64,000 nucleotides of DNA from Actinopolymorpha pittospori (GTDB lineage Bacteria; Actinomycetota; Actinomycetes; Propionibacteriales; Actinopolymorphaceae). The stretch spans positions 10,044,001 to 10,108,000 of the forward strand of contig NZ_JADBEM010000001.1 of assembly GCF_014873875.1 (NCBI RefSeq). Reading direction: 5' to 3'. Positions 59,406 to 64,000 of this stretch are shown here, piece by piece. Position 1 is the stretch's first letter; every line of letters begins with the position of its first letter. Under the pieces are notes generated by a model. It saw only the letters and a list, made by a program, of their open reading frames with translations. It made no database searches and was not told the origin of the DNA. The translations under genes were made by a program, and so were the position numbers.

Positions 59406-60467
59406 CTACCGTCCCGGTGCCGCACCGCCTGGCATGACGATCACCTTCAGGTGCGCGGGAGGTTCGGCGAGCAGGGCCTCGAAGCCGTGGCTGACCACCT
59501 GGTCCAGGCCGATCCGGTCGGTGATGAGCGGGCGTACGTCGACCTTGCCGGACTCCAGCAGCGAGATCGCCTCGGGGAAGTCGACGTCGTAGGTGTGGGA
59601 CAGCGAGGCGACGAGCTCCTTCTCACTCAGCAGGAACGACGTCAGCGGAAGCTCCAGAGAGCCGCCGCTGACACCGAGCAGCACGGTCCGGCCGCCCTTG
59701 CGGGTCCACTCCACGGCGCTGCGGACCGCCTCGGGGTTGCCGCCCGCCTCGAACACCACGTCGGCGCCGACTCCGCCGGTGAGGTCGGCGAGTACGTCGG
59801 TCGCATCGTGCGGGGTCGCGGTCACGTCGGCGGCCAGCCGTTCGGCCAGCGCCCTCCGCTCGGCGACCGGCTCCACCACCACGACCCGTTCGGCACCGCG
59901 TAGCCGGGCGACCTGCGCGACGAGCAGGCCGATCGTGCCGCCACCCACGACGGCGACCGTCGCGCCGGGTTCGAGCCGGGCCCGCCGGACCGCCCGCACC
60001 GCGACCGAGGTCGGTTCGCTGACGGCCGCCTGTTCGGGGAGGAGGTCGTCGGAGTACGGCAGACAGATCCGCGCCGGCGCCAGCATCTCCTCCGCGAGCC
60101 CTCCGTCAGCGCCCTGGCCGGTCGAACGCAGCCGCGCGCAGAGGGCGTAGTCGCCGCGGCGACACCAGAAACACTCGCCGCAGAACAGGTGCCCCTCCAC
60201 CGCGACGCGTTGCCCCACGGCGAGATCCACGTCGGCACCGGTCTCCACGACCACGCCGGCGGACTCGTGACCCATCGTGAGTGGCCCACCGCTCCCCGCC
60301 AGGGGCGGCTCCTCCGACGGCTGGGCGTGCAGGTAGACCTCGAGGTCGGTGCCGCAGATGCCGCACGCCTCCACCCGCAACCGCACGCAGCCGGGCGGTG
60401 GGCTGCCGAGCGGCGGCAGGTCCTCGACCCGCAGATCCTTCCGACCGTGCATGCGTGCTGCGCGCAT
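59406..60467 (-). CDS. Zinc-dependent medium-chain alcohol/polyol dehydrogenase
   Basis: A 353-residue MDR enzyme. The catalytic zinc Cys is in ACGICGTDLEVY, and His in TMGHESAG. The structural zinc Cys set is CGECFWCRRGDYALC. The NAD(P) motif is VVGGGTIGLLVAQVARLRGA. It resembles threonine, sorbitol or butanediol dehydrogenases, and the substrate is not resolved. ATG 60467 has GGAGGG six bases upstream. The longer frame to 60680 adds Trp/Asn/Ser-rich filler. It is monocistronic, convergent with the response regulator. Confidence 0.9.
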   Translation of the reverse strand: MRAARMHGRKDLRVEDLPPLGSPPPGCVRLRVEACGICGTDLEVYLHAQPSEEPPLAGSGGPLTMGHESAGVVVETGADVDLAVGQRVAVEGHLFCGECFWCRRGDYALCARLRSTGQGADGGLAEEMLAPARICLPYSDDLLPEQAAVSEPTSVAVRAVRRARLEPGATVAVVGGGTIGLLVAQVARLRGAERVVVVEPVAERRALAERLAADVTATPHDATDVLADLTGGVGADVVFEAGGNPEAVRSAVEWTRKGGRTVLLGVSGGSLELPLTSFLLSEKELVASLSHTYDVDFPEAISLLESGKVDVRPLITDRIGLDQVVSHGFEALLAEPPAHLKVIVMPGGAAPGR

Positions 60468-60909
60468 ACGAGTCCCTCCGTGTCCTCGATGTCCCACTCG
60501 TACGGAGATCACCGTGTCAGCCGCGCATCGTATCCAGCAGATTTTGCGTCGTCGCAACACTGACCGACCCCGGCCCGAAACATGCGGGCGGGAAGGTGGC
60601 GTGCAGGTGGCGGTGAGGGGAGACGAATTCCATGAGTTCCATGAGTTCCATGACGCGAAGCCAGGCAGGAAGACGGGCACGGGACCGGGTTCGCGACATA
60701 TCCGGCAGGCTGCCCCTGGTGGGGCTGCGTTCCGAGCCGGGATCGGACTCCGGGCCCGGTCAGGCGGGATCGCGGCGAGCGGCCCACTCCAGGGCGCTGG
60801 GCCCCGGGTCGGTGGGCTCCGGGTCGGTGATGTCGGGGCTGGTGGGCTCCGGGTCGGCGGTCCTCAGGGGCCGGCATGCGGTGCTGGTCTGGGCCCGCTC
60901 CTCCCTGGG
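60468..60909. other. 442-bp spacer with short tandem repeats
   Basis: ttccatgag is repeated in tandem at 60628-60636, 60637-60645 and 60646-60654 (last base c). Imperfect copies of gggctccgggtcggtg occur between 60800 and 60870. A plus-strand frame (60632-60913, Gly/Ser-rich, 93 residues, with GGGGAGA upstream) is open, but its composition looks like repeat-driven chance. The promoter of the minus-strand dehydrogenase should be here. Confidence 0.5.
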
Positions 60910-60937
60910 CTAGGACACGACCCAGGTCGTGTCCTAG
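60910..60937. terminator. Perfect palindromic hairpin at the hydrolase stop
   Basis: CTAGGACACGAC-ccag-GTCGTGTCCTAG: a 12-bp perfect stem with a 4-nt loop. The stop codon of the minus-strand hydrolase (60934-60936) lies in the right arm. It probably works as a bidirectional terminator. Confidence 0.8.
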
Positions 60938-61788
60938 ACGCTTCGCGGTGGCGGGAAGCGGGCGGCGAGAAATCCGAGCATGATCTGGTTGAACGCCTTG
61001 GGATTGTCCTGGTTGGCGAACAGTCCCGCCCGGCGGACGACCTGGTATCCGCACAGCGGATCCCGCGCGACCCATCGAGGTGCGCACCTGGCCAGACCGC
61101 TGGTCCGGTCGTACTGCCCTCGCACCAGCAACAACGGCTGCTCGATCCGGTAGACCGGCTCCGGATGGGCGGCGCCCGCCATGGCGCGGGCGACCATTGT
61201 CAAGGCACGCTTGTTAAAACGCTCGACCGCCTCGTACGCGGCGGTCTGCACGACCGGAGCGATGCCGGCCGCACGGGCGATCAGGTTCCTGGTCCGACCC
61301 GCACTCCGGAGTCCGGACCGCACCGGCGCCAACCATGACGCCCACGACTCCCAGGGCATTCGCGGCAGGGTCAGGCAGTCAGCGCCCACCACGATCAGGG
61401 CGGCCACGCGTTCGGGACGCTGGAAGACCGCTTCCTGTACGACGTAACCCCCGAACGCGTGGCCCACCAGGCACAGCTGCCGGACACCACTCAGACCGTC
61501 CACCAGCGCGAGCAGGTCGGCCGCCGAACCACGCGCCGTCAAGGAGACCTTGCCTGACCCTCCACGATCCCGCGATCGACTCCTGTCCCGGACGTCCCAG
61601 CGCAGCGTCTGGTACCCCGCGCTCCACAACACGTCCATCTGGCTGGCGAACATGCGGTGGTCGGAGAAGGCGCCCGGCGTGAGGACGACCATCGGGGCGC
61701 GCTGCGGGCCGGCCCGCCAGTAGTGGATGGAGTATCCGGAACGGTCGATGACCCCCACGCCTTCCCGCACAGGACAGCTCCTGCCCAT
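60934..61788 (-). CDS. Alpha/beta-hydrolase fold protein lacking the catalytic Ser and His
   Basis: A 284-residue alpha/beta-hydrolase. The oxyanion region TPGAFSDHRMF and strand LCLVGHAFGGYVVQEAV are present, but the nucleophile position is Ala111 (GHAFGG instead of GHSxGG). The acidic residue is kept (Asp227 in GQYDRT). The catalytic His position is Leu256 (AGLFANQDNPKAFN where active relatives have AGH). Two of three triad residues are therefore lost while the reading frame and fold motifs are intact, suggesting a non-catalytic role or very recent loss. The start is ATG 61788. The nearby menB gene ends at 61934 in the same direction, so cotranscription is likely. Confidence 0.85.
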   Translation of the reverse strand: MGRSCPVREGVGVIDRSGYSIHYWRAGPQRAPMVVLTPGAFSDHRMFASQMDVLWSAGYQTLRWDVRDRSRSRDRGGSGKVSLTARGSAADLLALVDGLSGVRQLCLVGHAFGGYVVQEAVFQRPERVAALIVVGADCLTLPRMPWESWASWLAPVRSGLRSAGRTRNLIARAAGIAPVVQTAAYEAVERFNKRALTMVARAMAGAAHPEPVYRIEQPLLLVRGQYDRTSGLARCAPRWVARDPLCGYQVVRRAGLFANQDNPKAFNQIMLGFLAARFPPPRSV

Positions 61789-61933
61789 GCCGGAACGGCC
61801 TTACGCCGAGGCGGGCATCCGTCCCGTCGCGCCAGACCGGCGAAAAGCGAGCCAGGTAACACGATTCGGCGACACGAGGGCCACGAGCGAGCGATCCGCG
61901 ACGAGGGAGAGGACGTCGCGGACCGAGCGAAAC

Positions 61934-62851
61934 TCAGTAGTAGAAGGGAAAGGGCGACCAGTCCGGCGCACGCTTCTCCAGGAACGCGTCCCGCCCTTCC
62001 GCGGCCTCATCGGTCATATAGGCCAGCCGGGTGGCTTCCCCCGCGAAGAGTTGCTGACCGACCAGACCGTCGTCAATGGCGTTGAAGGCATACTTCAACA
62101 TCCGTAGCGCGGTCGGGCTCTTCCGGTTGATCTCCTGCGCCCACTCCAGGGCGACCCGCTCCAGCTCGGCATGGGGTACGACGGCGTTCACCATCCCCAT
62201 CCGGTGCGCCTCCTCCGCGTCGTAGGCGCGCCCCAGGAAGAAGATCTCGCGGGCGAACTTCTGCCCGACCTGGCGGGCGAGATACGCCGACCCGAACCCG
62301 CCGTCGAAGCTCGCGACGTCGGCGTCGGTCTGCTTGAAGCGCGCGTGCTCGCGGCTGGCCAGGGTGAGGTCGGCGACGACGTGCAGGCTGTGCCCACCGC
62401 CGGCCGCCCAGCCGGGTACGACGCACATCACGATCTTCGGCATGAACCGGATCAGCCGCTGCACCTCGAGGATGTGCAGCCGGCCCAGCTTCGCCGGGTC
62501 GACGCTCTGCGCGGTCTCCCCCTCGGCGTACTGGTAGCCCGCCCGACCGCGGATCCGCTGGTCGCCACCCGAACAGAACGCCCACCCGCCGTCCCGGGCG
62601 GAGGGACCGTTGCCGGTGAGGATGACGCAGCCGACGTCGGAGGTCGTTCGGGCGTGGTCGAGCGCGCGGTAGAGCTCGTCGACGGTGTGCGGACGGAAGG
62701 CGTTGCGAACCTCCGGCCGGTTGAACGCGATCCGGACGGTGCCCTGGTCGACCGCGCGGTGGTAGGTGAGGTCGGTGAAATCGAAGCCGTCGACCGGCTT
62801 CCACGCCGCCGGGTCGAACAGCTCCGAAACCTCGTCGCCGTGGGTCTCCAT
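61934..62851 (-). CDS. menB: 1,4-dihydroxy-2-naphthoyl-CoA synthase
   Basis: A 305-residue crotonase of the MenB type, which closes the naphthoquinone ring of menaquinone from o-succinylbenzoyl-CoA. Motifs are NRPEVRNAFRPHTVDEL, FCSGGDQRIRG, PGWAAGGGHSLHVVADLTLAS, DADVASFDGGFGSAYLARQVG and the C-terminal KRAPDWSPFPFYY, which reaches into the neighbouring subunit. ATG 62851 is chosen (AAAGG about 9 bases upstream), although the frame is open to 63067. No other men genes are in the window. It is followed 145 bases later by the degenerate hydrolase gene. Confidence 0.95.
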   Translation of the reverse strand: METHGDEVSELFDPAAWKPVDGFDFTDLTYHRAVDQGTVRIAFNRPEVRNAFRPHTVDELYRALDHARTTSDVGCVILTGNGPSARDGGWAFCSGGDQRIRGRAGYQYAEGETAQSVDPAKLGRLHILEVQRLIRFMPKIVMCVVPGWAAGGGHSLHVVADLTLASREHARFKQTDADVASFDGGFGSAYLARQVGQKFAREIFFLGRAYDAEEAHRMGMVNAVVPHAELERVALEWAQEINRKSPTALRMLKYAFNAIDDGLVGQQLFAGEATRLAYMTDEAAEGRDAFLEKRAPDWSPFPFYY

Positions 62852-63391
62852 CTGCGCGTCACCTTTCCCGTCCACCGGCCGGGGTTCTCCCGCCGGACCC
62901 CGCCGCGCCTCCCTCACCGGCGCCCCTGCGCCACCGCGGCGGCTCCCACGATCGTGCCACCCGCCCGTCCCTGCCCACGCACGAGCCAGCCCGCAACCCC
63001 GCCGCCAGCCGCCCGCGATCACGCTGGACCGGCCCCACCGTCCCGACACACGGCTTCCCGTGATCACGAACGGTCACATACGCGGCCGAAAACGGCATGG
63101 TCACTGGACGCTGGGCGAGGAGAGAAGCATGCGAACCGGCCGGGGCCGGGGCGGACAGGGCCTAGACTGTCGACCTCGCGCGACGTTCCGTTACGACCAC
63201 CCGAGCGTTCCGTTCCGCCCGGACGCTTCGAAAGATCGTCCGGGCAGACCGTAGGACCGTTTCCTCGGTCCGTGTCGGTTCGTCGCCCGATCCATGACGT
63301 CGCCCTGTCCCCGCCCGCGACTGCCAGCCGGCACCCGAGGCTCTGGTTCCCCGCCAGCGCCAAGCACCGCCGAACGGAGGAGGGACCCGCC
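62852..63391. other. 540-bp divergent intergenic region
   Basis: This stretch lies between divergent menB and the small secreted-protein gene. A 41-residue plus-strand frame (63129-63254) follows GAGGAGAG, but its Arg/Gly/Pro-rich sequence has no recognisable features. GGCCTAGACT near 63160 resembles an actinobacterial -10 element. Nothing else is supported. Confidence 0.4.
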
Positions 63392-63859
63392 GTGGTGAGC
63401 TCCCGCGCACTACCCGGCGGGATTCGGCGACCCTCGGCGGCGCTGGTCGGACTGTTCCTGACGGTCCTGGTCTGCGCGGGCTACCCGGGCGGGTCGGTGC
63501 CGCTGCTGTCCGGCGCCCACCGCACCGCCGTCCTCACCGGCGCACAGTCAGCCGGTACGACGACCGCGGGTCCGGCCACGCCACGCAAGACCTCCTCCCG
63601 CGGGCACGCCTACACCGCCCCGGCGCCCGGACACACGACCGGCCACCGGGGTGACCTCGCCAGGGCGGCAACACCCCAGCACTCCCACCGCAAGCTCGGC
63701 ACCGGGCCCGCCCCGGCCGCCGGTGCGGTCGGCCCGCACGGATGGGACCCGAACCTCCCCGCCGCCTCGACGCCTCGAAGTCCCGACCGCGCCCACCCGG
63801 CCGCGGCGTTCCTCGGCGGCACCGGCGTCCGCGCACCCCCGGCACCGCGGACCGCCTGA
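63392..63859 (+). CDS. Small secreted or membrane-anchored protein of unknown function
   Basis: A 155-residue protein from GTG 63392, preceded at 6-bp spacing by GGAGGAGGG. The N-terminus is a plausible signal/anchor: basic RALPGGIRRPS then ALVGLFLTVLVCAGYPGG (about 17-34). The rest is Ala/Gly/Pro/Thr/His-rich and low in structure (SSRGHAYTAPAPGHTTGHRG, PQHSHRKLG, PHGWDPNLP). The same frame extends far upstream (to 62171) only as the shadow of menB. I do not recognise a family. Ribosome site, hydrophobic segment and divergent position argue for a real gene, but low complexity leaves doubt. Confidence 0.55.
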   Translation: MVSSRALPGGIRRPSAALVGLFLTVLVCAGYPGGSVPLLSGAHRTAVLTGAQSAGTTTAGPATPRKTSSRGHAYTAPAPGHTTGHRGDLARAATPQHSHRKLGTGPAPAAGAVGPHGWDPNLPAASTPRSPDRAHPAAAFLGGTGVRAPPAPRTA

Positions 63860-64000
63860 CCCGCGCCGCCGCGGTCACCTCACCAGGGCATCACTGCCCG
63901 GTCGTCACCGTCCCCAGCCAGTCCTCGGCTGGTCCTCAGCTGATCGCCGCTGGTCCTGAGCGGATCACGACCACGGTCACGGTCACCGTTCTCAGCGCCC

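Noticed and set aside
60632..60913. 93-codon plus-strand frame
   Set aside because: Gly/Ser/Arg-rich sequence generated by local repeats. It ends in the hydrolase terminator and has no recognisable feature beyond a purine stretch upstream.

Overview
The window is chromosomal DNA of a high-GC Actinomycetota. The evidence is GC-rich codon use, many GTG starts, a mycothiol synthase (MshD), a GlnR-type orphan regulator, a lipoprotein PstS behind a direct-repeat PHO box, and a MutT1-like Nudix/phosphatase fusion. As I remember Streptomyces gene order, the order sulfurtransferase - glnR - mshD - ppk - mutT - pstSCAB - pit - DUF47 is a conserved actinobacterial core, but no comparison was run. The genus cannot be fixed from sequence alone. 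No tRNA, rRNA, insertion sequence, integrase or CRISPR array was seen.

1-18.8 kb is a surface-polysaccharide locus, mostly on the minus strand. It holds a WbpB/WbpE/WbpD-like dehydrogenase, aminotransferase and acyltransferase set for 2,3-diamino uronic acids, a second DegT aminotransferase, a secreted lipoprotein with an alpha/alpha-barrel-like C-terminus, two GT4 glycosyltransferases, a Wzy-like polymerase, a Wzx-like flippase and a CapD/PglF-like 4,6-dehydratase. On the plus strand follow a Wzz/BY-kinase and a UDP-GlcNAc 2-epimerase, and a UDP-HexNAc 6-dehydrogenase lies opposite. An LCP ligase (21.6 kb), a WbaP-type initiating transferase (23.2 kb) and a UDP-xylose synthase (24.9 kb) complete it. 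Together these are parts for a Wzx/Wzy-type polymer that could be ligated to the wall.

18.9-21.2 kb carries YgfZ, a Fur-family regulator and a nitrobindin. 25.9-29.8 kb encodes the most unusual protein: a cytoplasmic STAND-type NTPase joined through one clear membrane helix to an extracellular type-I periplasmic-binding domain. 30.1-31.8 kb is a sulfur operon (thiosulfate sulfurtransferase and DUF1416). It is headed by a Cys-rich leader peptide that appears leaderless, with its own promoter. 31.8-36.5 kb has a GT4 enzyme, a thioredoxin-like protein, an ECF sigma/anti-sigma pair, a MoaD/ThiS protein and GlnR.

36.6-51.2 kb is a phosphate region: secreted 5'-nucleotidase, mycothiol synthase, polyphosphate kinase, CYTH-CHAD protein, Nudix/histidine phosphatase, PstSCAB, Pit and its DUF47 partner, then two DUF202 membrane proteins. 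51.4-64 kb holds a bleomycin-hydrolase-type aminopeptidase, glutathione-independent formaldehyde dehydrogenase, a secreted carboxylesterase, an APH-fold kinase, a two-component system, a zinc alcohol dehydrogenase, an alpha/beta hydrolase lacking its catalytic Ser and His, MenB, and a small secreted or membrane protein of unknown function. Strong GC hairpins act as terminators at many gene ends.
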